This document shows, one piece after another, positions 33,927-42,972 of a stretch of DNA of 53,528 bases. A program made the position numbers and the translations under genes. The DNA comes from Chloroflexota bacterium (GTDB lineage: Bacteria; Chloroflexota; Anaerolineae; Anaerolineales; Anaerolineaceae), in NCBI GenBank assembly GCA_016838895.1, contig JAEKNU010000025.1, forward strand, positions 1-53,528. Reading direction: 5' to 3'. The stretch's first letter is position 1, and each line of letters starts with the position of its first letter. A model generated the notes under the pieces. It did no database searches. It was not told the DNA's origin and was given only the letters and a program-made list of their open reading frames with translations.

Positions 33927-35009
33927 ATGGATAAAAAAATAAAAATGGGTATGGTTGGTACCGGATTCATCGCTGAAATCCATAAGGCATCTTTGGATGC
34001 ATACATACACAACGCAGAAATGGTTGCGGTATCCAGCCCCAATAATGCAGATAAATTTGCGAAAGAAAATGGTGTTCCTAAAGCATACAAGGATTACCGC
34101 GATATGCTGACTGATCCAGAAATTGATCTGGTGGATATTGGTATTCCCAATGATTTACACTGTGAAGTCGTTGTAGCGGCTGCCAAAGCCGGAAAACATG
34201 TCATCATTGAGAAACCGCTTTGTATTACCCTGGAAGAAGCCGATCAGATGATTGATGCCTGTCAGAAAGCCGGCGTTTTGTTAATGTATGCCGAGGAATT
34301 ACTTTTTGCGCCAAAATACGTACGAGCAAAGACATTGATTGATGAGGGTGCCATTGGTGAACCTTTTTTGGCAAAACAATCTGAAGAACATCCTGGCCCG
34401 CATATGCCCTGGTTCTGGGATGTAAACCGCTCTGGTGGCGGTGTGCTAATGGATATGGGCTGCCATTCCATTGAATATACACGCTGGGTATTGGGTAGGC
34501 CAAAAGTGAAAAGCGTTACGTCCTTCCTGGGAACGTATATGCATCAAGGTAGAACACGTGGTGAAGATCACAGCTATGTTGTGATTGAATATGAAGGCAA
34601 CAAAATCGCCATGATTGAAGATAGTTGGGCCAAAGGTGGCGGCGTGGATGACCGTTGTGAGATATATGGTCAAAAAGGCCATACACGGGCTGATCTGTTA
34701 CGAGGTAGTTCATTGATGACCTACTCAGAAGAAGGCTATGGATATGCCGTTGAAAAAGCCGGGACCACCCAGGGATATACATTTACCATGTTTGAAGAAA
34801 ACTGGAATTACGGATTCCCGCAGGAATTACAGCATTTTGTAAATTGTGTGCAGGGCAAAGAAACCTGTATGGTAACCGGTAAAGAAGGCCGCGATGTGTT
34901 AGAGATTATTTATGCAGCATATCAATCTGCCGGTGAGGGGCGAAAGATCGAATTCCCATATACTCCTCCAACAGTAAAAATTCCCATCGATTTATGGAAG
35001 CAAGGATAA
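33927..35009 (+). CDS. Gfo/Idh/MocA-family oxidoreductase, copy 2
   Basis: A 360-residue NAD(P)-dependent dehydrogenase with GMVGTGFIAEIHKASL at the N-terminus (about 8-23), the canonical IIEKPLCI catalytic block (Lys about 95), and the MDMGCHSIEYTRWVLG active-site stretch. It is closer to copy 1 (25569) than to copy 3 (35781). An open frame extends back to 33741 inside the permease gene, but AGGAGG at 33917-33922 fixes the start at 33927. It is followed after three bases by the deoC-like gene. Likely oxidises the imported sugar or a derivative, for instance at C1 or C3. Confidence 0.93.
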   Translation: MDKKIKMGMVGTGFIAEIHKASLDAYIHNAEMVAVSSPNNADKFAKENGVPKAYKDYRDMLTDPEIDLVDIGIPNDLHCEVVVAAAKAGKHVIIEKPLCITLEEADQMIDACQKAGVLLMYAEELLFAPKYVRAKTLIDEGAIGEPFLAKQSEEHPGPHMPWFWDVNRSGGGVLMDMGCHSIEYTRWVLGRPKVKSVTSFLGTYMHQGRTRGEDHSYVVIEYEGNKIAMIEDSWAKGGGVDDRCEIYGQKGHTRADLLRGSSLMTYSEEGYGYAVEKAGTTQGYTFTMFEENWNYGFPQELQHFVNCVQGKETCMVTGKEGRDVLEIIYAAYQSAGEGRKIEFPYTPPTVKIPIDLWKQG

Positions 35010-35012
35010 ATT

Positions 35013-35762
35013 ATGATGACGCAAGTATTAAGTAGTAAAACCATAACGTACGAACAACTGGCGAAGGTAATCGATCATTCGTTGCTGAAGCCGCAACTGA
35101 CCGAAGAAGAGGTTATTGAAGGTTGTAAATTGGCCATTGAATACCACACTGCTACGGTTTGTGTAAAACCCTGTCATGTAAAACTGGCTGCTGACTTGTT
35201 GAAAGGCAGTGATGTGATTCTCAGTACGGTAATTGGGTTTCCTCATGGCAGTAATAAAACGTCCACCAAGGTTGCTGAAGCTGAATTAGCAATGGATGAG
35301 GGCGCGCTGGAACTGGATATGGTGATGAATATCGGACAATTGCGCAGCGGCAAATATGATGAGGTTGAGGTAGATATTAAAGCAATCTGTGATGCAGCCC
35401 ACAAACGCAACGCCAAAGTGAAAGTCATTTTAGAAAATGCCTACCTGACTGATGATCAAAAAGTAAAAGCTTGCCAATTGTGTGAAAAAGCCGGCGCGGA
35501 TTGGGTGAAAACATCCACCGGATTTGCCCCCAGCGGGACCACCATCGAAGATTTAACCCTGATGCGTAAAACGGTCAGCGAGCATGTTCAGGTGAAAGCT
35601 GCTCACGGTGTACGTACACTGGATGCGATTCTGGCAGTCATTGATGCAGGTTGTACGCGCTGCGGTGCAACAGCGACCAAGGTTATTATGGACGATTTTG
35701 CTCAACGTCAAAAAGATGGCGGTACAGGATCAGGTGACGCCAGTATCGGCGGCAATTATTAG
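35013..35762 (+). CDS. deoC: deoxyribose-phosphate aldolase family protein (DeoC)
   Basis: A 249-residue class I aldolase that normally splits 2-deoxyribose-5-phosphate into glyceraldehyde-3-phosphate and acetaldehyde. The catalytic residues are intact: Asp102 (ELDMVMN), Schiff-base Lys166 (WVKTSTGF) and Lys195 (VKAAHGVR). The length is normal. It starts three bases after a Gfo/Idh/MocA gene and is followed 18 bases later by another. No other deoxynucleoside genes are near, so here it may act on a different sugar phosphate produced by the locus. ATG at 35013 or 35016. Confidence 0.92.
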   Translation: MMTQVLSSKTITYEQLAKVIDHSLLKPQLTEEEVIEGCKLAIEYHTATVCVKPCHVKLAADLLKGSDVILSTVIGFPHGSNKTSTKVAEAELAMDEGALELDMVMNIGQLRSGKYDEVEVDIKAICDAAHKRNAKVKVILENAYLTDDQKVKACQLCEKAGADWVKTSTGFAPSGTTIEDLTLMRKTVSEHVQVKAAHGVRTLDAILAVIDAGCTRCGATATKVIMDDFAQRQKDGGTGSGDASIGGNY

Positions 35763-35780
35763 TAGAGGGAGTTTTGGCAT

Positions 35781-36947
35781 ATGAATGAGAAGTTAACCAA
35801 ACAAACCATAGGGGTGGGTGTTGCAGGTACAGGGTTTATTGGACCAGCCCATATTGAAGCGCTTGCACGGATTGGTGTAAGGGTGATTGGACTGGCAGAG
35901 AATACAGCAGAAAATGCCAAACTGAAAGCGGCCGAATTGGGCATTCCGCGTGCGTATGATACATTCGAGGATATGCTGGCTGATGATGACATTCAGGTTG
36001 TACATTTGACCACGCCAAATGTTTTACATTTCCCTTACGCAAAAGCGGCTTTACTGGCTGGCAAACATGTCGTTTGTGAAAAACCATTGGCAATGAATAC
36101 TACTGAATCAGGTGAGTTGGCAAAACTTGCTGCTGAAAAAAAACTGGTTAATGCAGTGAATTACAATTTGCGCATGTACCCGCTTGTACAGCAGGCACGC
36201 AGCATGGTACAAAAAGGCGATATTGGCAATCTGTTTATTGTGCAGGGCTCCTATTTGCAGGACTGGATGCTGTTGGAAACCGATTGGAACTGGCGACTTG
36301 ACCCTGCATTGGGCGGTACTTTACGCGCAGTTAGTGATATTGGTTCTCATTGGTTAGACCTGATGACGTTTGTTACCGGTTTGAAGATCAAAGAAGTATA
36401 TGCTGATTTTAAAATCTTTCATCCTACCCGTAAGAAACCATCCAAACCGGTGGAAACATTCACAGGCAAAATGCTCAAGCCGGAAGATTATATCGATCAG
36501 GAAATTCATACCGAAGACTATGCCACCATTTTGCTGCACTATGAAAACGGTGTACATGGTGTGCTTACAGTTTCACAGGTTAGTTCGGGTCGTAAAAACC
36601 GTCTATTCTTTGAAATCAATGGATCGAAATCATCCGTTGCCTGGGATGGCGAACGCCCCAATGAATTATGGGTTGGTAACCGCGAAACGCCCAATCAGAT
36701 TTTGATTAAAGACCCGGCGCTGGTTGATGAGAAACCGCGTGAAACCATATCCTATCCTGGTGGACATGCTGAAGGGTTCCCGGACACCTTTAAACAAATG
36801 CAAAAGAAAGTATATGAATATATTCTCAACGGAGATTATGATCAGACACCTGATTTTCCAACTTTTGCAGATGGTCATTATGAAATGCAGTTATGTGAGG
36901 CCATAGAAAAAAGCGCCAAAGAAAAAACCTGGGTCAAAATTAATTAA
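35781..36947 (+). CDS. Gfo/Idh/MocA-family oxidoreductase, copy 3
   Basis: A 388-residue NAD(P)-dependent dehydrogenase with the nucleotide-binding motif [17 protein letters not shown] (about 12-28), the VVCEKPLAM catalytic block (Lys about 101), and [15 protein letters not shown] as the Asp/His active-site segment. It belongs to a different subgroup from copies 1 and 2, with a longer C-terminal domain (for example [15 protein letters not shown]). GAGGGAG lies upstream. It is 11 bases from the TIM-barrel isomerase gene; pairing of such enzymes is frequent in pathways that use a 3-keto or inosose-type intermediate, which fits but does not prove a role. Confidence 0.92.
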   Translation: MNEKLTKQTIGVGVAGTGFIGPAHIEALARIGVRVIGLAENTAENAKLKAAELGIPRAYDTFEDMLADDDIQVVHLTTPNVLHFPYAKAALLAGKHVVCEKPLAMNTTESGELAKLAAEKKLVNAVNYNLRMYPLVQQARSMVQKGDIGNLFIVQGSYLQDWMLLETDWNWRLDPALGGTLRAVSDIGSHWLDLMTFVTGLKIKEVYADFKIFHPTRKKPSKPVETFTGKMLKPEDYIDQEIHTEDYATILLHYENGVHGVLTVSQVSSGRKNRLFFEINGSKSSVAWDGERPNELWVGNRETPNQILIKDPALVDEKPRETISYPGGHAEGFPDTFKQMQKKVYEYILNGDYDQTPDFPTFADGHYEMQLCEAIEKSAKEKTWVKIN

Positions 36948-36958
36948 AGGAGTTTGAA

Positions 36959-37873
36959 ATGAAATTAGGTTTCCTTACCGCAGCTTTACCATCAAACACA
37001 TTGGAGCAAGCTGCAAAATGGGGTGCAGAAAGTGGTTTTGAAGCCATTGAAATCGCCTGCTGGCCATATGAAAAAGCAGCCCGCCGTTATGCCGGTGTAA
37101 CACATATTGATGTAGAAAATCTGGATGCAGCCAAAGCCAAAGAAATTCGAAAAATGCTGGACGGATATGGTATGACCATATCCTCTCTGGCTTATTATCC
37201 TAATCCATTACATCCGGATGCAGCACACCGTGAAATGGTTATCGATCATTTGAAGAAAGTGATCGAAGCAGCCGCCTTGTTGGAAGTACCCATTGTGGGT
37301 ACCTTTGTTGGAAAAGATAAAAACAAAACTGTACCTCAAAACATGGAAGACTATGCCAAAGTGTGGCCGCCGATTGTGAAATTCGCTGGCGATCACGGCA
37401 TTAAAATTGCCATTGAGAACTGTCCGATGATTTTCTCATTGGATGAATGGCCTGGTGGCGATAATTTAGCCAGTACACCTGCCATCTGGCGTGAGATGTG
37501 GGAGATTATTCCGGATGATAATTTTGGTCTGAATCTGGATCCTTCCCATTTTATTTTACAAATGATTGACGGTCCACGTGTAATTCACGAATTTGCTGAT
37601 AAAATATTCCATGTACATGCCAAAGATTTACATATTGATCTGGAAGGTCTTTATAACCATGGTATATTCTCCCAGGGCATTGGCTGGCAGGTTCCGCGCT
37701 TACCCGGCCTGGGTGATATGGATTGGCAGAAGTTCTTTGCTGCACTGACATCAATAAAGTATGATTATGTGGTCAGTATTGAACATGAGGACCGTGCTTT
37801 TGAAGGTGAAGAAGAACTCGTAAAACGTGGATTCTATCTTTCACGTGATATCCTAAAACCATATATACATTAG
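36959..37873 (+). CDS. TIM-barrel sugar phosphate isomerase/epimerase family protein
   Basis: A 304-residue xylose-isomerase-like TIM barrel (AP endonuclease 2 superfamily). Metal-ligand and barrel-strand motifs are visible: GFEAIEIACW near 24-33, KIAIENCPMIF near 143-153 with the Glu ligand, FGLNLDPSHFILQ near 189-201, FHVHAKDLHI near 217-226, and VSIEHEDRAF near 268-277. Likely isomerises or epimerises a keto-sugar, or cleaves a keto-glycoside, generated by the adjacent dehydrogenase. AAAGGAG lies just before the ATG. A 13-bp hairpin follows the gene. Confidence 0.9.
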   Translation: MKLGFLTAALPSNTLEQAAKWGAESGFEAIEIACWPYEKAARRYAGVTHIDVENLDAAKAKEIRKMLDGYGMTISSLAYYPNPLHPDAAHREMVIDHLKKVIEAAALLEVPIVGTFVGKDKNKTVPQNMEDYAKVWPPIVKFAGDHGIKIAIENCPMIFSLDEWPGGDNLASTPAIWREMWEIIPDDNFGLNLDPSHFILQMIDGPRVIHEFADKIFHVHAKDLHIDLEGLYNHGIFSQGIGWQVPRLPGLGDMDWQKFFAALTSIKYDYVVSIEHEDRAFEGEEELVKRGFYLSRDILKPYIH

Positions 37874-37883
37874 ATAGTCCATC

Positions 37884-37917
37884 GTTTCCTGCATCCTGGT
37901 TGAAGGATGCAGGAAAC
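37884..37917 (+). terminator. strong 13-bp hairpin between the isomerase and kinase genes
   Basis: GTTTCCTGCATCC (37884-37896) pairs perfectly with GGATGCAGGAAAC (37905-37917) across 8 bases. Only ATTTATATAT follows, not a T-run, and the next ATG is 13 bases away. It may be a leaky terminator, an mRNA-stabilising 3' end, or a structure limiting kinase translation. It holds the only nearby purine-rich sequence (AGGAAA) in its 3' arm. Confidence 0.55.
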
Positions 37918-37930
37918 ATTTATATATAAA

Positions 37931-38908
37931 ATGAAAAAATTCATTGGATGTGACCTGGGTGGCACGAATATGCGTGCTGCAATTATTGATGTCGAACGGG
38001 GCATTGTTGTCAATCAATTGAGTGAAGTAACTTTAGCTCGTGAGGGACATGACGCTGTGATGCAGCGCATGGCTGCTTTATTCTTGCATTTGATTGATGA
38101 GAGTGCCTTGAAACCGCAGGATATTGGCGGCATTGGAATTGGTGTGCCAGGTGTGTTGGATTTGGAAAAAGGAATTGTTTTATTCTTGCCGAATTTACCA
38201 GGGACCTGGCCGAATGTCCCTTTACAATCCACTATTGAATCGATTACCGGGATTCCGACAGCTTTATTAAATGATGTGCGCTCCATTACATACGGTGAAT
38301 GGCTGCACGGCGCTGGCAAAGGTTTTGATACCGTTGCAGTACTTGCCATAGGTACCGGCATCGGCGGCGGCCTGGTGATAAACAATGAACTGCATTTAGG
38401 TTTTGGTGGTACAGCCGGAGAATTGGGACATATGTCGATTGACTATAATGGCCCAAAATGCGGCTGCGGCAATTATGGCTGTCTGGAAGCCTATGCTTCC
38501 GGTCCGGCGATTGCAGCTATGGGTATGAAAGCTGTAGCGCAAGGCTTGACCACAGAGATCGGTACATTATGTGATTATGATTTGAATAAAATTACCCCCA
38601 AACTGATTGCTCAAGCAGCCGAGCAGGGCGACGAGATTGCAGCCGACATATTTGAAAAAGCAGGATTTTATCTGGGTATTGCAGCCGCTAATCTGTGTGT
38701 GTCCGTCAGCCCGCAGCGCATCATTATTGGTGGGGGTGTGGCGAATGCAGGAGACTTGCTGCTGGATCCGCTGAAGCGTGTCATGCGTGAACGAGTGGTC
38801 GTCATGCCGGTGGGAAAAGTAGAAGTTGTAACAGCCCAATTGGGTAATAATGCCGGTGTGATCGGGGCGGCCTCATGGGCGGCATATAAAGTAGGTGCGC
38901 TGCTGTAA
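37931..38908 (+). CDS. ROK-family sugar kinase, copy 1
   Basis: A 325-residue cytoplasmic kinase that phosphorylates a hexose or related sugar with ATP. The phosphate loop GCDLGGTNMRAAI is at 6-18, the sugar-binding ELGHMS and the zinc site CGCGNYGCLEAYASG are intact, and the GTGIGGGLV block is present. There is no winged helix, so it is an enzyme and not a regulator. The ATG at 37931 was preferred to one at 37907, which lies inside a hairpin. No good ribosome site is visible. Glucokinase or N-acetylmannosamine/fructokinase-type specificity cannot be told apart here. Confidence 0.9.
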   Translation: MKKFIGCDLGGTNMRAAIIDVERGIVVNQLSEVTLAREGHDAVMQRMAALFLHLIDESALKPQDIGGIGIGVPGVLDLEKGIVLFLPNLPGTWPNVPLQSTIESITGIPTALLNDVRSITYGEWLHGAGKGFDTVAVLAIGTGIGGGLVINNELHLGFGGTAGELGHMSIDYNGPKCGCGNYGCLEAYASGPAIAAMGMKAVAQGLTTEIGTLCDYDLNKITPKLIAQAAEQGDEIAADIFEKAGFYLGIAAANLCVSVSPQRIIIGGGVANAGDLLLDPLKRVMRERVVVMPVGKVEVVTAQLGNNAGVIGAASWAAYKVGALL

Positions 38909-38944
38909 TTAGGATTAAGAATTGCAGCTACATTACAGGTGATG

Positions 38945-39907
38945 ATGAAATCTGAACAGGGCATATTAATTGGCATTGATTTAGGCGGCACTAATGTGCG
39001 CGTGGGTAGTTTTTCGGCTGACGGAAATTTCCTACAGGCATTGGATGCGCCGATTGAAGTTGGCAAAGGGCCACAGGCAGGATTGGCAAAAATAAAAACA
39101 CTGATTGATCAGGTCAGGTTAGCTGAAAACGCAGACTTGCTGGCGATTGGCATCGGCTCGACGGGACCATTGGACCGCGAGCGCGGTTGTATACAAAATC
39201 CATATACCTTGCCTGGCTGGGAAGATGTGAACATCGTGGGTACGTTTCATGCTCATTATGATGTGCCTGTTGCCTTTGAAAATGACGCAGATGCGGCCGC
39301 ATTAGGCGAATTTTGGCAGGGGGCTGGAGCTGATGTGGAGCGCTTATTGATGGTGACTGTGGGTACTGGTATTGGCACCGGACTGATCTTGAATGGTGAA
39401 ATTTACCGGGGTATGAATGGTGAGCATCCCGAAGGCGGACATGTACTGGTTGATCCACTTGGCCCGAAATGCTATTGCGGCGCCAACGGCTGCTGGGAAA
39501 GTCTGGCGTCCGGTACCGCGATTGGGAAACTTGCTCGAGAACATGCCGATGAAAGTGCCTTTTTGATGGAACAGGGTGCAGGTGACAAAGGAAAAATTAC
39601 AGGCGGTATGGTCTTTGATGGAGCCCGCGCAGGGGATGGATATTGCCTTCAACTGGTGGATTGCAGCGCAGCGCGTTTGGCCCTGGGTCTGGTTAGTGCG
39701 ATGATGATGCTTTTGCCGGACAGGGTAGTGATGACCGGCGGGGTGTTGAAATCGTATGTTTTGCTGGAAGAACGCTTTTTGACTGTGCTCAAACAGCATG
39801 AAATACTGATTCCCCAGATTATAGAACGCATTCAGTTTGCAGCCCTGGGACAAAACGCCGGGTTGTACGGTGCTGCCCGCGCAGCACAATTGATGTTGGC
39901 GCAATAA
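38945..39907 (+). CDS. ROK-family sugar kinase, copy 2
   Basis: A 320-residue ROK kinase, adjacent and divergent paralogue of copy 1 (about one third identical by eye). The phosphate loop GIDLGGTNVRVG, the GTGIGTGLILNG block, EGGHVLVD and the zinc site CYCGANGCWESLASG are present. In-frame starts are GTG 38939, ATG 38942 and ATG 38945; the last has AGG at the best distance. It is the last gene of the plus arm. Two kinases side by side suggest two sugar substrates, or a disaccharide or branched pathway. Confidence 0.9.
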   Translation: MKSEQGILIGIDLGGTNVRVGSFSADGNFLQALDAPIEVGKGPQAGLAKIKTLIDQVRLAENADLLAIGIGSTGPLDRERGCIQNPYTLPGWEDVNIVGTFHAHYDVPVAFENDADAAALGEFWQGAGADVERLLMVTVGTGIGTGLILNGEIYRGMNGEHPEGGHVLVDPLGPKCYCGANGCWESLASGTAIGKLAREHADESAFLMEQGAGDKGKITGGMVFDGARAGDGYCLQLVDCSAARLALGLVSAMMMLLPDRVVMTGGVLKSYVLLEERFLTVLKQHEILIPQIIERIQFAALGQNAGLYGAARAAQLMLAQ

Positions 39908-39937
39908 TTACCTGAAATTTCTGGAATAAGCATAAGA

Positions 39938-39960
39938 CCTGCCAGAGATTCCCTGACAGG
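39938..39960. terminator. imperfect hairpin between the convergent kinase and hydrolase genes
   Basis: CCTGCCAG (39938-39945) pairs with CTGACAGG (39953-39960) with one mismatch and a 7-base loop. There is no clear T-run on either side, so support is weak. Confidence 0.3.
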
Positions 39961-39972
39961 CCTAACGCTATC

Positions 39973-41028
39973 TCAGGGTAAAAAATCGTCCAATAATTGA
40001 ATGAATTCTTCCGGCTGATCCGCAAAGGAAAAATGACTGGCATTGGCAATGCTTTCAACGCGGCTGTTGGGCATGGCGTTGCTATACAAATAGGAAACAT
40101 TGATGGTTTGAAAATCATCTTCACCGTGGATGATCAAGACGGGTGCTTCCACGGCTGCCAGATCGGGTGTGAAATCATTTTTGGCACCAATGCCAAAATA
40201 CAAGGCAAAGGGCATCCAGCCGCCGATTTCTTTGCTTTCTGCGGCATTGGATGCAGGAATACTGAGCCCTTTCGTTTCCATTGCCACCTCATAATAGGAA
40301 GTAAAAGTCAGGGTGCGCTGCTGCATTTCCTGCTCACTGTATTTAAAAACATTGCCAAAATTAAGATAGTCTTTGATATAGGCCTGATAGGATTCCTGCA
40401 TCTCTTCCGGCAAATCGGGTAAAACAGATTCATACAGACCGCCTTCGGGTGGGGGCATGATGATCATTTCCGCCGGGCTGATTAGCACCATGCTTTCTAC
40501 GTGTTCAGGAAATTCGGCTGCGTACAGACTAGCCAGCAAGCCGCCGAAGGAATGCCCAAAAAGAATCAGTTTTTCTTCCCCCAGAATTAAACGGATGCGT
40601 TCAATATCGGCCAGTTGGGTAGCCATGCCCAGTTCCTGATTCAATTTTGTAACATTCTCTCCATAATTTTTGCTATCAAAGGTATCAATGGGGTGGGTAG
40701 AATCCCCGCAACCGCGTTGATCGTAATAATAAAAGGTATAGCGATCCCCTAACGCATCCAGGACTGCAATGGGCTCATCATACGGCATACCCGGACCGCC
40801 GTGAATGATCAACACCGGGCGCCCGCTGCCTTGTGTTTGATAATACAAATCAATGCCTGGTTCCACAGTCCAATAGTTTGATTTGCTTTGTTGCGGAATA
40901 ACAAACGATTGCTCAGCCGCCTGACCGACGTTGTACATCGGCTTTTGCATCATTTGCCAGACAAAGATGCCACCCACGATCACCAGCACAACGATAATGC
41001 CAATGACCCATAGAACTATTTTATTCAT
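39973..41028 (-). CDS. membrane-anchored alpha/beta hydrolase, proline iminopeptidase-like
   Basis: A 351-residue hydrolase of the S33/alpha-beta fold with an N-terminal signal anchor (about 4-24), so its catalytic part is probably outside the cytoplasmic membrane. The oxyanion motif HGGPGMPYDEP, the YYDQRGCG block and the nucleophile elbow FGHSFGGL (GxSxG) are present, with IIHGEDDF near the C-terminal Asp and NASHF holding the catalytic His. Proline iminopeptidase is the nearest well-known type; other esterase roles are possible. GGAGG lies before the ATG at 41028. The WYL regulator gene ends 23 bases upstream, so they form an operon. Confidence 0.88.
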   Translation of the reverse strand: MNKIVLWVIGIIVVLVIVGGIFVWQMMQKPMYNVGQAAEQSFVIPQQSKSNYWTVEPGIDLYYQTQGSGRPVLIIHGGPGMPYDEPIAVLDALGDRYTFYYYDQRGCGDSTHPIDTFDSKNYGENVTKLNQELGMATQLADIERIRLILGEEKLILFGHSFGGLLASLYAAEFPEHVESMVLISPAEMIIMPPPEGGLYESVLPDLPEEMQESYQAYIKDYLNFGNVFKYSEQEMQQRTLTFTSYYEVAMETKGLSIPASNAAESKEIGGWMPFALYFGIGAKNDFTPDLAAVEAPVLIIHGEDDFQTINVSYLYSNAMPNSRVESIANASHFSFADQPEEFIQLLDDFLP

Positions 41029-41051
41029 AATCAACCTCCACTTTATTCGTG

Positions 41052-42005
41052 TTATGTGTATTGGGATACAACAGCTTCTGCCCATTCACGAACCAGGTCA
41101 ATTAATGCCGGTGGCTGCAGGATTTCTACACTGGGGCCAAAACTCAATGCCATGCTGGCTGCCATATGCAAATCCGAGGCGGTAAATTCAACATGGATGC
41201 TGCCATCAGGATTTTCAGTGATCACATTCCAGGGGATTTGCACGCTTTTTGCCAGGTCGGCAAAGTCTGCCGAGAAATGCAATTGGATTTTGTATGGTGT
41301 TTCAAATTCGAAACTTTGCTGTAAATAGGTCTCAAGATCGAATGCTGTTTGCACGGCAAATGTTTCGCTTGAAATTTCCAGTGATCGTATTCGATCCACA
41401 CGAAAGGAGCGCATGGCCTGACGTACTTCACACCAGGCTATCAGATACCAGAGTCCGGCACGGTGCACCAAATGATACGGATGCACAATGCGCTGCATAC
41501 TTTGCGTTTGCTGTTGAGACTGATACAACATTTGCAACTTGTGTTCCTCATGCATGGCCTGCCGAATTCGGATCAGATCGGGTTCCAGAGTCTCCAATGG
41601 CAAACGCTGAAATCCGGTGCTGACAAGCTTGCTCTGCGCCCAGCGTACTTCACGTAATTGTTCCTCCGGAAGAACATGTTCCAGTTTACTCAAGGCACTC
41701 ATGGCAGCTTGATGGTATAGTTCGCCCCAGATTTGGTCGGTAATTTGGGTGCCCAGCACCAAAGCAATGGCTTCCTGCGGACTGAAGATCAGTGGTGGCA
41801 TTTTGTATCCACGCATGAGAGAAAATCCGCCATACGGCCCTCGCTCGGTGTAGATGGGAATACCCATTTCTTCCAGCATACTCATGTAGCGGTGCAGGGT
41901 GCGAATGGAAACCTCCAATTTTTCGGCAAGTGCTTCCGCTTTCTGATTGGGTTTTTCCTGCAGCAGCAGAATCAGACGTAATAGACGAGTGGCTGTGTTT
42001 GACAT
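41052..42005 (-). CDS. WYL-domain transcriptional regulator
   Basis: A 317-residue regulator with an N-terminal DeoR-like helix-turn-helix (about 3-58: RLLRLILLLQEKPNQ, then EVSIRTLHRYMSMLEEMG), the GGFSLMRGY linker, and a WYL domain near 140-225 (PYHLVHRAGLWYLIAWCE, FRVDRIRSLE). A C-terminal dimerisation part follows. WYL proteins bind ligands or nucleic acid and regulate neighbouring genes. An inverted repeat at 42039-42059, 33 bases before the gene, is a likely operator. The hydrolase gene follows in the same unit. Confidence 0.9.
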   Translation of the reverse strand: MSNTATRLLRLILLLQEKPNQKAEALAEKLEVSIRTLHRYMSMLEEMGIPIYTERGPYGGFSLMRGYKMPPLIFSPQEAIALVLGTQITDQIWGELYHQAAMSALSKLEHVLPEEQLREVRWAQSKLVSTGFQRLPLETLEPDLIRIRQAMHEEHKLQMLYQSQQQTQSMQRIVHPYHLVHRAGLWYLIAWCEVRQAMRSFRVDRIRSLEISSETFAVQTAFDLETYLQQSFEFETPYKIQLHFSADFADLAKSVQIPWNVITENPDGSIHVEFTASDLHMAASMALSFGPSVEILQPPALIDLVREWAEAVVSQYT

Positions 42006-42038
42006 AACTGTTTTATCCTTTTCCAGTATCGTGGAGAT

Positions 42039-42059
42039 ATATGTCAGATTATGACATAT
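42039..42059 (-). promoter_or_regulatory. inverted repeat, probable operator of the WYL regulator
   Basis: ATATGTCA, five bases, TGACATAT: perfect 8-bp arms in the gap between the WYL gene (minus) and the HEAT-like gene (plus). A single regulator bound here could affect both. Confidence 0.55.
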
Positions 42060-42208
42060 TTATCAACCAAAATAAAGAAAGCATAAAATGATTTAGGAAA
42101 AGTTTGAGAGATAAACATATCTGGGGTATCTTTCTTATATAATGTTTAAGAAGAGTGATGATTCTGAATCCATATGATTGGGCTTTGGAATTGAAGAGGA
42201 GAAAAAAG

Positions 42209-42868
42209 ATGAGCGCTTTACAGGAAATTTCATATTATCGCAATATTCGTAATGAAATCCCAAATCAGGAACTTGCCAAAAAGCTGGCGGAAACAGAAGA
42301 CTTTGAAGGGATTGCGGAAATTGTTGAACATTTACAGGATAAAAACAAGAGCGTAGCCAGTGATTGCCTCAAGGTGTTATACGAGCTTGGTTATTTACGA
42401 CCGGATTTGATTGCAAGATATGTGGATAAGTTTTTGGCGTTATTGGATTCAAAGCATAATCGTATGGTGTGGGGCAGCATGATTGCCCTGGCGACCATTG
42501 CTCCTTATAAGCCGAAAGAGATTATGGCGAAATTTGATTTATTACAGACCCTTATGGAAAAAGGCACCGTGATTACTGTAGTTTGGGGAGCCCGTATGAT
42601 CGGAAATCTGGTTGGCGCGGCGCCCAAATATGCTGAAAAGGTAATGCCCTATATCACAAATTTGTTGACCACCTGTATTCCACGTGACGTAGCAACACAT
42701 GCCGAGGGATTGCTACCGATGATCAATGAAGACAACGAAGAAGTCTTTCGTGCAGTATTTGAGAGCCGTATGGATGATATGTCAGCGGCACAGGCTCGCA
42801 GAATGCGCAGTGTGATCAAAAAGATCGGTACAGGGTACAAGATCAGTTATTTGCAGGGTGGAAAGTAA
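42209..42868 (+). CDS. HEAT-like helical repeat protein
   Basis: A 219-residue, almost wholly helical soluble protein with repeated amphipathic pairs typical of HEAT/ARM scaffolds (EGIAEIVEHLQDKNKSVASD, MVWGSMIALATIAPYKPKE, ITVVWGARMIGNLVGAAPK). No catalytic motif is seen; a protein-binding role is the usual one. Of two in-frame starts, the ATG at 42209 has GAGGAG seven bases upstream and was chosen over 42155. A TATAAT at 42138-42143 may be its -10 box, with no good -35. Divergent from the WYL regulator. Confidence 0.7.
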   Translation: MSALQEISYYRNIRNEIPNQELAKKLAETEDFEGIAEIVEHLQDKNKSVASDCLKVLYELGYLRPDLIARYVDKFLALLDSKHNRMVWGSMIALATIAPYKPKEIMAKFDLLQTLMEKGTVITVVWGARMIGNLVGAAPKYAEKVMPYITNLLTTCIPRDVATHAEGLLPMINEDNEEVFRAVFESRMDDMSAAQARRMRSVIKKIGTGYKISYLQGGK

Positions 42869-42918
42869 GTAAAAAAACTTTCATTTGTATGCAAACCCAA
42901 AAAACGGCAAACGATTCT

Positions 42919-42948
42919 TGTAGTGGTGAGGCATGCCTCACCACTACA
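42919..42948. repeat. 30-bp perfect palindrome, REP-like
   Basis: TGTAGTGGTGAGGCA is followed directly by its reverse complement, a perfect palindrome without spacer. The GTAG...CTAC ends are shared with the element at 45049-45093. It lies 51 bases after the HEAT-like gene, where it may also stop transcription or protect mRNA. I recognise the form as typical of dispersed palindromic repeats, but one window cannot show copy number. Confidence 0.65.
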
Positions 42949-42972
42949 TATATATGAATTTCCCCGTTACCA

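Noticed and set aside
42919..42948. CRISPR or attachment site reading of the 30-bp palindrome
   Set aside because: There is no regular array of repeats and spacers and no integrase or cas gene in the window.
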